Assembly (NCBI RefSeq): GCF_001601825.1
Contig: NZ_LUJK01000039.1
Location: 1-33,011, forward strand
Direction of reading: 5' to 3'
From: Limnobacter sp. CACIAM 66H1
GTDB lineage: Bacteria; Pseudomonadota; Gammaproteobacteria; Burkholderiales; Burkholderiaceae_B
Length of the DNA stretch: 33,011 bases
Shown here: positions 7,529 to 18,727 of the stretch, one piece after another
Position numbering within the stretch: the first letter of the stretch is position 1
Layout: each line of letters starts with the position of its first letter
Made by a program: the position numbers and the translations under genes
Notes under the pieces: generated by a model
Databases searched by the model: none
The model's input: the letters and a program-made list of their open reading frames with translations, nothing else
Told to the model about the DNA's origin: nothing

Positions 7529-9848
7529 AATTGGTTTTGCGAAGGGAATCTGCCTTGAACTTGATATCCAGTTCCTTGCCTTTTCTGCCCCGTTTTCCAA
7601 GGCGCTCAGCCAGCAAGGCTGGTTTCAATACCTCCTCCCGGTCTTTTCCACCACGGCCTGTGCCCGCAATCACCAAGCTCTCAGACGGGCCGAAAGCAAC
7701 CGCGGCCACCAACGAGTCTTTGTCATCGAGAGGCAACAGTTGTACGCCACGCCCGCCACCTGAGAGTTGTTTGAGCTCGTCCAGCATGAAGACATGGAAA
7801 CGTCCACTTTCGGCAAGCACGGCCACCCGGTCGTCGGTGGCCTGCAACAACACCGGCGGCAAGAGCTTTTCACCCGGGTTCAGGCTGATGAATTGCTTGC
7901 CCGCTTTCATGCGGCTCTCCATATTGCCAGCCATGGCCAAAAAGCCGTAGGCCCCGCTGCAAGCCAGAAATACGGGCTGGGAAGCAGCTGCGGCTAGCGC
8001 GTGGCTCAGCGTACCGCCATTCAACTCTACAAGGCTTTGTGCGGGTATGCCATCGCCCCGGCCACCCGGCCATGCAGACACAGGCACACTAAACACCTTG
8101 CCCAGTGCATTGCCGGCACCAAACAAGTAGGTGTTGTCGGTGGTTTTGCATTCAAAAGCGGCGTACAAGGCGTCGCCCACTTTAAAACTGAACTGGGCGG
8201 CGTCGTGGCCGTGGCCCTGGCGGTTTCGTATCCAGAATTTCTGGGAAACAATGACCGTAGTCGGTTCTTCAACCACTTTCACTTCCACGCTGGCTTTTTC
8301 GGCTTCTTCAATCAACGTGCGGCGATCATCGCCATAGGTGTCGGTGTCTTTACGAATTTCGGAAATAATTCGGGTTTTCAGCTTGCCTTCATCGGCCAGC
8401 AAGGCTTCAAGATCAGCCTTTTCCTCGCCCAACTTGGCCAGTTCCTGCTCAATCTTGATTTTCTCAAGGCGAGCCAACTGACGCAGTCGAATTTCAAGAA
8501 TGTCCTCGGCTTGACGGTCGCTCAGTTGAAAAGCTTCAATCAAGGCAGGCTTGGGCTCATCGCTTTCGCGAATCACCTTGATCACTTCATCGATGTTCAA
8601 CCAAGCGATCAAGCGGCCTTCCAACACGTGAATACGATCATTAACCTGCGCCAAGCGATGTTGGCTGCGTCGGGTTACGCACACTTTGCGGAACTCGATC
8701 CAGTCCAGCAACATGGCAATCAAACCACGCTGGCCCGGGCGGCCCGAATTGTCGATGCTCACCAAATTGATGGACGTGTTGGTTTCCAAACTGGTGTGGC
8801 TAAGTAGCAGGTTCGAAAACTCCTCTACCGACACATTCCGGCTTTTTGGCTCGAAGACCAAGCGTACGGCGTTCTCTTTGCCCGATTCATCGCGCACCGC
8901 ATCCAGCATGGCCAACACTTGCGCCTTCAGGTTTTGCTGCTCTGTATTCAGGCTTTTCTTACCAGCTTTTACCTTGGGGTTGGTCAATTCTTCAATTTCT
9001 TCCAGCACCTTGGCAGTGCTGGTGTTGGGAGGTAACTCTTTCACCACCAACTGCCACTGGCCGCGCGCCATTTCCTCAATTTCCCAGCGCGCCCGCACTT
9101 TGATGGAGCCCCGACCACCGGCATAAATTTCTTTCATCGCACTGGCGGGCGAGATAATTTGCGCACCACCCGGGAAATCTGGAGCTGGCAAATGGCCCAT
9201 GATGGTGTCCAGGTCCGCATTCGGGTGTTTGATCAAATGAATCGTCGCGGCGGCCACTTCCCGAATGTTGTGGGGTGGAATGTCGGTGGCCATGCCCACT
9301 GCAATTCCCGAAGCGCCGTTGAGCAACACAAAAGGCAAGCGCGCTGGCAACAGTTTGGGTTCCTGAAAGCTGCCATCGTAGTTCGGAATGAAGTCGACAG
9401 TCCCCATATCCACTTCGTCCAGCAACAGCTTGGCGATTGGCGTCAGGCGGGCTTCGGTGTATCGCATGGCAGCGGCGCCATCGCCATCCCGGCTGCCAAA
9501 ATTGCCCTGACCATCGATCAGCGGGTAACGCAAGGTAAAGTTTTGCGCCATGCGCACCAATGCATCGTAGGCGGCCTGGTCGCCATGCGGATGGTATTTA
9601 CCCAAAACATCGCCGACCACACGGGCCGATTTCACAGGCTTGGCATTGTTACCTAGGCCCATTTCATTCATGGCATACAAAATTCGCCGCTGAACAGGTT
9701 TTTGACCATCCGCACACTCGGGCAGCGCCCGGCCCTTCACCACAGAAATGGCGTAATCCAGGTAGGCGCGCTCGGCATAAAGACCAAGGGTAATCGTTTC
9801 AGAATCGTCGCCGGAAGGTGGCGTTGCATCCAGAGTGAGTTGTTCCAT
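7527..9848 (-). CDS. parC: ParC, DNA topoisomerase IV subunit A
   Basis: The breakage-reunion subunit of topoisomerase IV, which decatenates sister chromosomes together with ParE. It has 773 residues, a normal ParC length (shorter than GyrA). The winged-helix/tower core shows [11 protein letters not shown] near 50-60, the GKYHPHGD segment at 83-90, and the catalytic tyrosine Y130 in [11 protein letters not shown] leucine-zipper-like coiled region ([21 protein letters not shown]) near 465-485 and a C-terminal beta-propeller-type domain with GGRG/GRGGK repeats follow. At the position equivalent to E. coli ParC Ser80 it has Gln (Q91). It is the third gene of rnr-rlmB-parC, 18 bp after rlmB; parE is not in the window. 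The ribosome-binding site is weak, which suggests translational coupling. Confidence 0.96.
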   Translation of the reverse strand: MEQLTLDATPPSGDDSETITLGLYAERAYLDYAISVVKGRALPECADGQKPVQRRILYAMNEMGLGNNAKPVKSARVVGDVLGKYHPHGDQAAYDALVRMAQNFTLRYPLIDGQGNFGSRDGDGAAAMRYTEARLTPIAKLLLDEVDMGTVDFIPNYDGSFQEPKLLPARLPFVLLNGASGIAVGMATDIPPHNIREVAAATIHLIKHPNADLDTIMGHLPAPDFPGGAQIISPASAMKEIYAGGRGSIKVRARWEIEEMARGQWQLVVKELPPNTSTAKVLEEIEELTNPKVKAGKKSLNTEQQNLKAQVLAMLDAVRDESGKENAVRLVFEPKSRNVSVEEFSNLLLSHTSLETNTSINLVSIDNSGRPGQRGLIAMLLDWIEFRKVCVTRRSQHRLAQVNDRIHVLEGRLIAWLNIDEVIKVIRESDEPKPALIEAFQLSDRQAEDILEIRLRQLARLEKIKIEQELAKLGEEKADLEALLADEGKLKTRIISEIRKDTDTYGDDRRTLIEEAEKASVEVKVVEEPTTVIVSQKFWIRNRQGHGHDAAQFSFKVGDALYAAFECKTTDNTYLFGAGNALGKVFSVPVSAWPGGRGDGIPAQSLVELNGGTLSHALAAAASQPVFLACSGAYGFLAMAGNMESRMKAGKQFISLNPGEKLLPPVLLQATDDRVAVLAESGRFHVFMLDELKQLSGGGRGVQLLPLDDKDSLVAAVAFGPSESLVIAGTGRGGKDREEVLKPALLAERLGKRGRKGKELDIKFKADSLRKTN

Positions 9849-9866
9849 GCGGTGCTTCGAAGTTTC

Positions 9867-10601
9867 TTATTTTGAGAATTGACGTTGACGAAGGGTTTCA
9901 AACAGGCACACCGAACTGGCCACCGACACATTCAGGCTTTCAACACTGCCAATCATCGGAATTTGTACCAGTTGGTCGCATTTTTCGCGGGTCAAACGAC
10001 GCATGCCGTCGCCTTCAGCGCCCAGTACCCACGCAATCGGGCCGTTTAAATCGGCGTCATATAGGGTGTCTGTGGCCTCACCGGCAGTGCCGATGCACCA
10101 AACGCCCGCCTCTTGAATTTCTTCCAGTGTACGGGCCAGGTTGGTGACGGTAATGACCGGAATTGTTTCAGCCGCGCCGCAAGCGACTTTGGACACCACT
10201 GGGGTAATACCCACCGATTTGTCTTTGGGCAACACCACAGCATGCACGCCGGCTGCATCCGCGCTGCGCAGGCACGCACCCAGGTTATGGGGGTCGGTCA
10301 CGCCATCCAGAACCAACAGCAGAGTGTTTTTGCCGTGGGTGTCGATGATCTCAAACAGGTCGTTGCTTTTAACCAGTTCCTTGGCAAAAGCCACCACCCC
10401 TTGATGCTGTTTGTGACCCGCTGCTTTTTCCAAACGGTCTGAATCGGCCGCGCTTACCTTCACGCCAGCAGCTTTCACCTTGTCGATGAACTGCTGCATG
10501 CGTTTGTCTTTTCGGTGTTGGTCCACCAACACCTCTTCCACGCTGGCTGGGGCTGTTTTAACCCGGGCCGACACGGCATGAAAACCATACAATATGGCCA
10601 A
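9867..10601 (-). CDS. rlmB: RlmB, 23S rRNA Gm2251 2'-O-methyltransferase
   Basis: A SpoU-class (SPOUT) methyltransferase that uses S-adenosylmethionine to methylate the ribose of G2251 in the 23S rRNA P-loop. It has 244 residues, the usual length. An N-terminal substrate-binding domain (LYGFHAV at 4-10) is followed by the three SPOUT motifs: DGVTDPHNLGACLRS (99-113, with the catalytic Asn/Arg), GAEGDGMRRL (194-203) and IPMIGSVESLNVSVA (214-228). The start is TTG at 10601: GGAG lies exactly 8 nt upstream and no ATG fits the family N-terminus. The site overlaps the end of rnr, 14 bp away, so the two genes are probably coupled, as in the enterobacterial rnr-rlmB pair. Confidence 0.95.
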   Translation of the reverse strand: MAILYGFHAVSARVKTAPASVEEVLVDQHRKDKRMQQFIDKVKAAGVKVSAADSDRLEKAAGHKQHQGVVAFAKELVKSNDLFEIIDTHGKNTLLLVLDGVTDPHNLGACLRSADAAGVHAVVLPKDKSVGITPVVSKVACGAAETIPVITVTNLARTLEEIQEAGVWCIGTAGEATDTLYDADLNGPIAWVLGAEGDGMRRLTREKCDQLVQIPMIGSVESLNVSVASSVCLFETLRQRQFSK

Positions 10602-10615
10602 TTGGCACGCTCCGC

Positions 10616-13132
10616 TTATCTAGATTTTTTCGCTGCAGTGCGCATTTTAGACCCAGTGGCAGGCTTGGTACGGCTGACACGCTTTGCTTTTTGAATTTCT
10701 TCTTTGCGCTTTTTCTCGGCCGCAGCCTTGCTGCGAGATTCATCCGCAGCCCGCCTCTTGTTCACGCCGCGCGTAGTGGCAGCCTCTTCGGGTGGCAAGA
10801 CAGGCACAGTTTTACCCGCATCTTGCACGGCCTGCTGCATTTGAGCAGTGTTGGTACGGCGGCCTTGCTGGCGCTGCGGCCGGTTGCCTGCCTTGCCATT
10901 CAACTTGGCCGAACCAGGATCACGCATCAAGCTTTCAAACTTCAATCCCTGCACCAGGCGGAATTCAATCCGACGGGCATCCAGGTCAACCCTGGACACC
11001 TGCACATTGATCGGGTCAGTCAGCCGGTAGCGGATACCACTGCGCTCGCCACGCAATTCATGCAGGCTGTCGCTGTACTGGAAGTACTCTGTGCCCAGTT
11101 CAGAGACATGCACCAAACCCTCCACATACAAGGCATCGAGTGTAATGAACAAACCGAAGCTGGTTACGCCTGACACATGGCCCTGGAAGGTATCGCCAAC
11201 TCGCTCTTTCATAAAGAAACACTTCAGCCAGGACATCACATCGCGAGAGGCCTCATCTGCACGGCGCTCCGTGGACGAAAACCAATTACCAGCTTGATCC
11301 CAACGCGCAATTTCCTCAGCTTTGTCCACTCGACGCTTGGGATCGAAATCCTCGAATTCACGCTCATCGAGTGGCAGTGGTACGTAACGCTTGCCAGCCA
11401 ACAAAGCCTTGATACTTCGATGAACCATCAAATCAGGATATCGACGAATTGGAGACGTAAAGTGGGCATAGGCCGGGTAAGCCAGGCCAAAATGACCACT
11501 GTTGTGTGGGGTATAAATCGCCTGCTGCATCGAGCGCAACATCATGGTTTGCAGCAAGGCTTGATCAGGGCGCCCCTGAATTTTCTTCATCAGATTGGCG
11601 TAATCGATACTGGTGGGGTCATCGCCACCATCCAGCGTCAAGCCCACTGAACGCAAAAAGGCACGCAGGTTTTGCAATTTCTCAACCGTTGGGCCTTCAT
11701 GTACACGATACAAACTTGGGTGTTTGCTGCGTTCCAGAAAATCAGCAGCGCACACGTTGGCCGCCAGCATGCATTCTTCAATCAAACGATGTGCATCGTT
11801 TCGGCGCTTGGGCACGATTTTATCGATCTTGCCATCAGGGTCGAGCATCACCTGGGTTTCAACGGTGTCGATTTCCATGGCACCGCGACGCTGGCGCGAC
11901 TCAAACAGCACCTTAAACAGCGTATACAGGTTTTCGACATCGCCGTACACATGGCCCATGGCTTTGGCAGTCAGGCTTTGCGGATCAGTCAGTGCATCCC
12001 ACACCTGGTTATAGGTGAGGCGCGCTGCGGAATGAATCACTGCATTGTAAAACTGGTAGGCCTTGATGGCTCCCTTAGGTCCGATGATCATGTCGCACAC
12101 CAGAACCAGGCGGTCCACGCCAGGGTTCAACGAACACAAACCATTCGACAGTTTCTCGGGCAACATGGGAATGACCCGGCGCGGGAAATACACCGAAGTA
12201 CCCCGCTTGGTGGCCTCTTGGTCAATCGGAGTGCCGGGTAACACGTAGTGACTCACGTCAGCGATGGCCACCAGCAAACGCCAGCCACCCTTGGTGTCGC
12301 TCGATGGGGTGCAATAAACTGCATCATCGAAATCGCGGGCATCTTCCCCATCGATGGTGACAAAAGGCACATCACGCAAATCCACACGACCTTTCAGGTC
12401 TTTGTATTCAACCTCATTGGGAATACTTTCGGCCTGATTCATGGTCAGTAAATTGAATTCATGCGGCACATCAAATTTGCGCACCGCAATCTCGATTTCC
12501 ATGCCGGGATCGTCCAATTCACCCAGAACCTCCGCCACCTTGCCGATTGGCTGTGAATGACGGGTAGGCTGCTCAACAATTTCAACGGTCACCACTTTGC
12601 CCGGCGTGGCATTGCCAACATCTTTCGGCGACACCAATATGTCGTGCTTGATGCGCTGGTCTTCCGGAATAACCAGCAAAATGCCGCGCTCAGACACCAA
12701 ACGCCCCACCAAGCGATTGGTCTTGCGTTCGGTGACTTCAACAATCGTCCCCTCTGGCTTGCCACGGTGGTCAGTGCCGGTAATCCGCACCAAAACGCGG
12801 TCGCCATGCAGCACTTTTTGCATTTCGCGTGGGGAAAGGAAAGCGTCTGGCCCGCGATCGTCGCGAACCAAGAAACCAAAACCGTCGCGGTGACCGGCCA
12901 CTCGGCCAGCTACGAAATCAAGCTTGGTGGAAAGCAACAACATGCCCTTTCTGTTGGGCATTAATTGGCCATCCCGCTCCATGGCGTTCAGGCGTTTTTC
13001 AATAATGGGGATTTGATCTTCAGTAAGCTTCAGGTGCTCAAAAACCTGTTCGCGGGTTAAAGGGGCTTGCGCTTGGCGCAGTACAGCCAGGATGTCTTCA
13101 CGACTTGGAATTTTTATTTCTGTTTTATGCAT
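10616..13132 (-). CDS. rnr: RNase R, 3'-5' exoribonuclease
   Basis: A processive 3'-to-5' exoribonuclease that degrades structured RNA, rRNA fragments and tmRNA-tagged mRNA. It has 838 residues. Order: N-terminal helix-turn-helix (IPSREDILAVLR, then a RLNAMERDGQL segment), two cold-shock domains (GFGFLVRDDRGPDAFL and a second near 150-220), the RNB catalytic domain with the metal-binding DGEDARDFDDAVYC motif, an S1 domain near 645-725 (FQGHVSGVTSFGLFI), and a basic tail rich in Lys/Arg (over 90 residues). The ATG at 13132 matches the family N-terminus, though a TTG two codons upstream is in frame; neither has a clear Shine-Dalgarno. It is divergent from tRNA-Leu, and heads rnr-rlmB-parC. Confidence 0.96.
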   Translation of the reverse strand: MHKTEIKIPSREDILAVLRQAQAPLTREQVFEHLKLTEDQIPIIEKRLNAMERDGQLMPNRKGMLLLSTKLDFVAGRVAGHRDGFGFLVRDDRGPDAFLSPREMQKVLHGDRVLVRITGTDHRGKPEGTIVEVTERKTNRLVGRLVSERGILLVIPEDQRIKHDILVSPKDVGNATPGKVVTVEIVEQPTRHSQPIGKVAEVLGELDDPGMEIEIAVRKFDVPHEFNLLTMNQAESIPNEVEYKDLKGRVDLRDVPFVTIDGEDARDFDDAVYCTPSSDTKGGWRLLVAIADVSHYVLPGTPIDQEATKRGTSVYFPRRVIPMLPEKLSNGLCSLNPGVDRLVLVCDMIIGPKGAIKAYQFYNAVIHSAARLTYNQVWDALTDPQSLTAKAMGHVYGDVENLYTLFKVLFESRQRRGAMEIDTVETQVMLDPDGKIDKIVPKRRNDAHRLIEECMLAANVCAADFLERSKHPSLYRVHEGPTVEKLQNLRAFLRSVGLTLDGGDDPTSIDYANLMKKIQGRPDQALLQTMMLRSMQQAIYTPHNSGHFGLAYPAYAHFTSPIRRYPDLMVHRSIKALLAGKRYVPLPLDEREFEDFDPKRRVDKAEEIARWDQAGNWFSSTERRADEASRDVMSWLKCFFMKERVGDTFQGHVSGVTSFGLFITLDALYVEGLVHVSELGTEYFQYSDSLHELRGERSGIRYRLTDPINVQVSRVDLDARRIEFRLVQGLKFESLMRDPGSAKLNGKAGNRPQRQQGRRTNTAQMQQAVQDAGKTVPVLPPEEAATTRGVNKRRAADESRSKAAAEKKRKEEIQKAKRVSRTKPATGSKMRTAAKKSR

Positions 13133-13159
13133 TGACAAATTTATTTATTTCATTAGAAT
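13132..13159 (+). promoter_or_regulatory. Sigma-70 promoter of tRNA-Leu
   Basis: TTGACA (-35, 13132-13137, a perfect match), a 16-nt AT-rich spacer, and TAGAAT (-10, 13154-13159). A GC-rich stretch (CACGGCTCGC) follows the -10, as in stringently controlled stable-RNA promoters. The mature tRNA begins 18 nt after the -10. The first base of the -35 box is also the first base of the divergent rnr start codon. Confidence 0.85.
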
Positions 13160-13176
13160 TCACGGCTCGCACCTGT

Positions 13177-13263
13177 GCCCAGGTGGCGGAATTGGTAGAC
13201 GCGCTAGGTTCAGGTCCTAGTGGTGGTAACACTGTGGAGGTTCGAGTCCTCTCCTGGGCACCA
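13177..13263 (+). tRNA. tRNA-Leu (anticodon CAG)
   Basis: An 87-nt class II tRNA. The acceptor arm pairs GCCCAGG (13177-13183) with CCTGGGC (13253-13259); the discriminator A and encoded CCA end it at 13263. The D-arm has TGGCGGAATTGGTAGACGC, the anticodon stem CTAGG/CCTAG holds the loop TTCAGGT (anticodon CAG, reading CUG codons), a long variable arm (TGGTGGTAACACTGTGG) is typical of Leu, and the T-arm has GGTTCGAGTCC. It is a single tRNA gene behind its own promoter. Confidence 0.97.
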
Positions 13264-13264
13264 G

Positions 13265-13294
13265 CAGTTTTCTCTTCACCAGTTTTATCTTCAC
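13265..13294. repeat. 15-bp tandem direct repeat after the tRNA
   Basis: Two adjacent 15-bp copies, CAGTTTTCTCTTCAC (13265-13279) and CAGTTTTATCTTCAC (13280-13294), differ at one base. They begin 1 bp after the tRNA CCA end. Their T-rich tracts may help release tRNA transcripts, but no hairpin precedes them apart from the tRNA itself. Confidence 0.75.
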
Positions 13295-13358
13295 TTACGC
13301 GTTTCAACGCAGTGTACAGCACTTTCTCCGCTTTAATTCTGAATTTCCGAAGCGCTTT

Positions 13359-13399
13359 GCGAATTTGCATTGCAGCGGGTATTTGCAATACAAATTCGC
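13359..13399. repeat. 16-bp imperfect inverted repeat
   Basis: The left arm (13359-13374) pairs with the right arm (13384-13399) over 16 bp with one C-A mismatch, around a 9-nt loop. It lies between the tRNA-Leu and the converging DUF481 gene, 12 bp after the DUF481 stop. There is no T run on either side, so it is not a classic terminator; it may still stabilise the 3' end of the DUF481 mRNA. The rest of 13295-13411 holds only a small GCGTT/AACGC hairpin near 13299-13310. Confidence 0.7.
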
Positions 13400-13411
13400 C
13401 AAAAATTTCAC

Positions 13412-14467
13412 TCAAAAACCATAGCCAACGCTGAAGATCAGGCTGGTATCAGTTTTCTTGACTCCCGGTGGCGGCATGTTGTCGTAATCCACATTCACCT
13501 GCGTAGCCACATTCACATTCTCAACAATCGGAACCCGCAAGCCCACCTTGGTTTTGAACAATGAATCAGCGGTGTCCTCAAGGCTCACAGACAGATCGTT
13601 GTTATTGAAGAACACCAAACGTTTATTCCAGAACTTGCGCTCATAGTCCAAACCCAAACTTAATGAGGGAAACGACTCATCAGCCGCAACGATGTAATCC
13701 TCATTGATGTAGGCCAAACCATATTCTGTCGACAACTTGGCACGATCAGTTTCAAAAAACTGGTAACCGTAACCAGCGCCCAGAGAAGTTCTCAAATTCA
13801 GGTCAGCCAACTTGTCCTGCTCGCCCTTGGCATTCACAAACAGGTAATCTTTTTCGCTCAGGAATGCGTCGTATTGGGTTAGCAAATATCGGTTTGATGT
13901 GGTTGTAACCCCGGCCGACTCAGCCTCGTTCACTTCAGCTGCGAGGGTGTACCTGTTCTCTGGCGTTCTGGCAATCAACTCTGCATCAAAATTCAGGGCA
14001 TCGTCCTCCGAATTACCCCGATTGAACACGCCGCCGAGATTGGCTCTCCCACTGTATTTGACCGAATGATCCACAATCGGGGGGTTGAACATGGCAACCT
14101 CAGCCCTTTGAAGGGGTCTGGAGCGCCCCAGATCGCCCTGATCAATAATCAACTCACCCTGCTGACTCAGAGTCACCTTTCCTTTCGCGGTGCTCCCGTC
14201 TTTGAGTTTGACAATGACCCCCTCGTCAGACTCCAATTCAAGAACCTGTTTCCACGGTAGTTCAACTTCTCCGAACAACGGCGATTTAAGGGTAAGAATG
14301 TTGTCGCTTAACTTCACGATCTCGCCGGTGAGGCGATCACCATTTTTCAAGACCACATTGGCTGCGAAAACCGGACTGCTGAACAGGGAAAGTGCGATCA
14401 CACAAGCAGGTGCATATTTGAACAGCGGGGGGAATTTTTCAACTTTTACTTCTTTTAAGACAGGCAT
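13412..14467 (-). CDS. DUF481 family outer-membrane beta-barrel protein
   Basis: A 351-residue exported protein. A signal peptide (basic start MPVLKEVKVEKF, hydrophobic core CVIALSLFSS, cut after VFA near residue 36) is followed by a repeated small beta domain (VVLKNGDRLTGEIVKLSDNIL and VKLKDGSTAKGKVTLS), then a DUF481 barrel with many aromatic-alternating strands (YLLTQYDAFLSEKDYLFVNA, YGYQFFE) and a terminal Phe, the usual signature for BAM-dependent insertion. The family includes the enterobacterial salt-induced protein YdiY. The start at 14467 is chosen by AGGAG about 11 nt upstream; an in-frame start at 14512 would add residues before the signal peptide. It is separated by 120 bp from the upstream phosphoribosyltransferase gene. 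Its substrate or role is unknown. Confidence 0.85.
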   Translation of the reverse strand: MPVLKEVKVEKFPPLFKYAPACVIALSLFSSPVFAANVVLKNGDRLTGEIVKLSDNILTLKSPLFGEVELPWKQVLELESDEGVIVKLKDGSTAKGKVTLSQQGELIIDQGDLGRSRPLQRAEVAMFNPPIVDHSVKYSGRANLGGVFNRGNSEDDALNFDAELIARTPENRYTLAAEVNEAESAGVTTTSNRYLLTQYDAFLSEKDYLFVNAKGEQDKLADLNLRTSLGAGYGYQFFETDRAKLSTEYGLAYINEDYIVAADESFPSLSLGLDYERKFWNKRLVFFNNNDLSVSLEDTADSLFKTKVGLRVPIVENVNVATQVNVDYDNMPPPGVKKTDTSLIFSVGYGF

Positions 14468-14587
14468 TGTCCCGAGGTCTCCTTTCAGATTGATGGACCC
14501 ATAGGATACCACAACGATTTTTAGGCCTTTTTAGACCACAAATAAGGTATTTTTGAGGGGAGTTAGAACAAGATATTCAGGGGAATT

Positions 14588-15064
14588 TCAGAGAAAATCT
14601 CGAGTCTCGAAAGGCTGCACAATCCAGACGTCCGAATGAAGATATTCAGCGGCAAAGTCCGGTTTGAAAACAGACCCAGGCTTTACCCAAACCACTGCAG
14701 TTTTCATCTCGGTGATAGTGGGGCAAATGGTGCACAGATGCTCACACAGCGCCTTCAAGGTATGTCCAGTGTCAGCCAGGTCATCCACCAAAAGCACCCG
14801 GCCACTCACCGGCCCAACTGCTGCGATGCTGGCTGAAATCTGCAGTTCACCCTGACTGGTTCCCTCGCCACCCCGATAGGAGGATGCAGCGATTACAGCC
14901 ATGGGTTTTCGCAAAGAACGAGACAAGCCATCCGCCAGAAAAAGACCGCCCCGAGAAACCCCGAGCACGCAATCAGGCTGAAAACCCGAGTTTTTGACGG
15001 CATCCACCACCCGATCAATCAGGTGGTGGTACTGGGCATAATCGATGTGTAGCTTGTCGCTCAT
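14588..15064 (-). CDS. Phosphoribosyltransferase (purine PRTase-like)
   Basis: A 158-residue type I phosphoribosyltransferase. The PRPP-binding motif VLLVDDLADTGHTL spans about residues 90-103, and an upstream VLGVSRGG loop (33-40) binds pyrophosphate. The C-terminal part (WVKPGSVFKPDFAAEY, then WIVQPFE) matches the xanthine/guanine/hypoxanthine PRTase pattern of the E. coli Gpt type. It would transfer the ribose phosphate from PRPP to a purine base, a salvage reaction in the cytoplasm. It lies 17 bp after purA and has a weak ribosome-binding site, so it is probably cotranslated with purA; the pairing joins de novo AMP synthesis with salvage. The base specificity cannot be read from sequence alone. 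Confidence 0.85.
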   Translation of the reverse strand: MSDKLHIDYAQYHHLIDRVVDAVKNSGFQPDCVLGVSRGGLFLADGLSRSLRKPMAVIAASSYRGGEGTSQGELQISASIAAVGPVSGRVLLVDDLADTGHTLKALCEHLCTICPTITEMKTAVVWVKPGSVFKPDFAAEYLHSDVWIVQPFETRDFL

Positions 15065-15081
15065 GCGCCAGAGCTTCTGAT

Positions 15082-17582
<2,501 letters not shown>

Positions 17583-17609
17583 GACTATTCCAACTCTTCA
17601 ACGAGTGTT

Positions 17610-17789
17610 TTACAACAAAAAAAGCGTGATACCGATGAGGATCGCCACCAGCCCAACAAATCGTATTTGACCTTCTGTGAGCGAGGCAATCTTGAGAAAG
17701 GTCTCTTTCCATTGTTTTGGAAACAGAAAAGGCATAAGGCCCTCGAGAATGAACACGAGGGCCAAAGCCAGCCAAAAGGTCTCGCTCAT
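17610..17789 (-). CDS. DUF2065 small membrane protein (YjeT-like)
   Basis: A 59-residue protein with two membrane helices: FWLALALVFILEGLMPFLF (about 4-22) and IRFVGLVAILIGITLFLL (about 42-59). The short linker (PKQWKETFLKIASLTEGQ) is charged. It matches the DUF2065 family, which includes E. coli YjeT, also encoded between hflC and purA. The start at 17789 is chosen because a GGGAAAA stretch lies upstream and the family begins MSETFWLALALV; a longer frame to 17828 has no similarity. No function is known. It sits 69 bp after hflC and 27 bp before hisZ, so it is likely part of the same transcript. Confidence 0.85.
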   Translation of the reverse strand: MSETFWLALALVFILEGLMPFLFPKQWKETFLKIASLTEGQIRFVGLVAILIGITLFLL

Positions 17790-17858
17790 ATCAGTTTTCC
17801 CAGAGCCAGACCTTTCAAGCGAAGGCAATTAACCAACGCAAGCGCACGAAAGCCCAAG

Positions 17859-18725
17859 TTATTGCGTTTTCTGCAAAAACTTGAAGAAATCAGACTGCGG
17901 ATCAACCACCATCACATCAGACTTGGATGTCAAAGACTTCTTGTAGGCATCCAGACTGCGGTAAAAGGAATAGAACTCGGGATTGCGACCAAAAGCGGCA
18001 TTATAAATCGAACCGGCCTTTGCATCACCCTCCCCCTTGATAGTTTGTGCTTCTCTGTAGGCTTCAGCCAAAATAACGACCACCTGGCGATCAGCATCCG
18101 CACGAATTTGCTCGGCCTCCGCTGCACCAGTGGCACGCAGGTCGTTGGCCACCCGCTTGCGCTCGGCCTCCATACGGCGGAACACTGATTCACTGACCTC
18201 AGGCAGTAAATCCACGCGTTTCAAGCGAACATCCAGAATCTCCACGCCAATTTCTGCAGCCTCATCCTTGACCTTTTCCACCACTGTGTTCATGACGGTG
18301 GTTCGCTCGCCTGAAACCATTTGCGGCACGGTTCGCTTGGTAATTTCCTCGTTCAAAGCGGACTTGACCACCTGAGACATACGGCTTTGAGCCAGGCGGG
18401 AATCACCACTCAAACGAACAAAATACAAGCGAGGATCGACAATGCGCCACTTGATATAAGAGTCGATCAAGAGGTTTTTCTTCTCGGAAGTAATAAAACG
18501 CTCAGGTTCGGGGGTGTCAATGGTTTGAATACGCTTGTCCAGAAAAATAACATTCTGGAAAGGTGCGGGTAGCTTGAAATACAAACCAGGCTCCTGGCGC
18601 ACTTCTTCAACCTGACCCAAAGCAAACACAATGGCATATTGGCGCTGATCCACAACGTACAGGCAGGTGTTGGCGACAAAAAAGCCAATCAACGCAGCCG
18701 CTACTACTACAAAAATCTTAGGCAT
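17859..18725 (-). CDS. hflC: HflC, modulator of FtsH protease
   Basis: A stomatin/prohibitin/flotillin-family (SPFH) membrane protein of 288 residues. One N-terminal anchor (IFVVVAAALIGFFVANTCLYVV, about 4-25) leaves the SPFH domain in the periplasm. Family features include QRQYAIVFALGQV, KRIQTIDTPEPERFIT, YIKWRIVDPRLYF, and the EAERKRVANDLRATGAAEAEQIRADADR helix, which I cite by its pieces EAERKRVA and AAEAEQIRAD. With HflK it forms a large cage that encloses and modulates the FtsH protease in the inner membrane. It starts 2 bp after the hflK stop, with GGGGAG inside the end of hflK, so translation is coupled. Confidence 0.96.
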   Translation of the reverse strand: MPKIFVVVAAALIGFFVANTCLYVVDQRQYAIVFALGQVEEVRQEPGLYFKLPAPFQNVIFLDKRIQTIDTPEPERFITSEKKNLLIDSYIKWRIVDPRLYFVRLSGDSRLAQSRMSQVVKSALNEEITKRTVPQMVSGERTTVMNTVVEKVKDEAAEIGVEILDVRLKRVDLLPEVSESVFRRMEAERKRVANDLRATGAAEAEQIRADADRQVVVILAEAYREAQTIKGEGDAKAGSIYNAAFGRNPEFYSFYRSLDAYKKSLTSKSDVMVVDPQSDFFKFLQKTQ

Positions 18726-18727
18726 GA

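Noticed and set aside
13177-13294. tRNA-Leu as an integration site for a mobile element
   Set aside because: No integrase, phage or plasmid gene is near, and the repeat after the tRNA does not duplicate the tRNA 3' end. Both sides are core genes.
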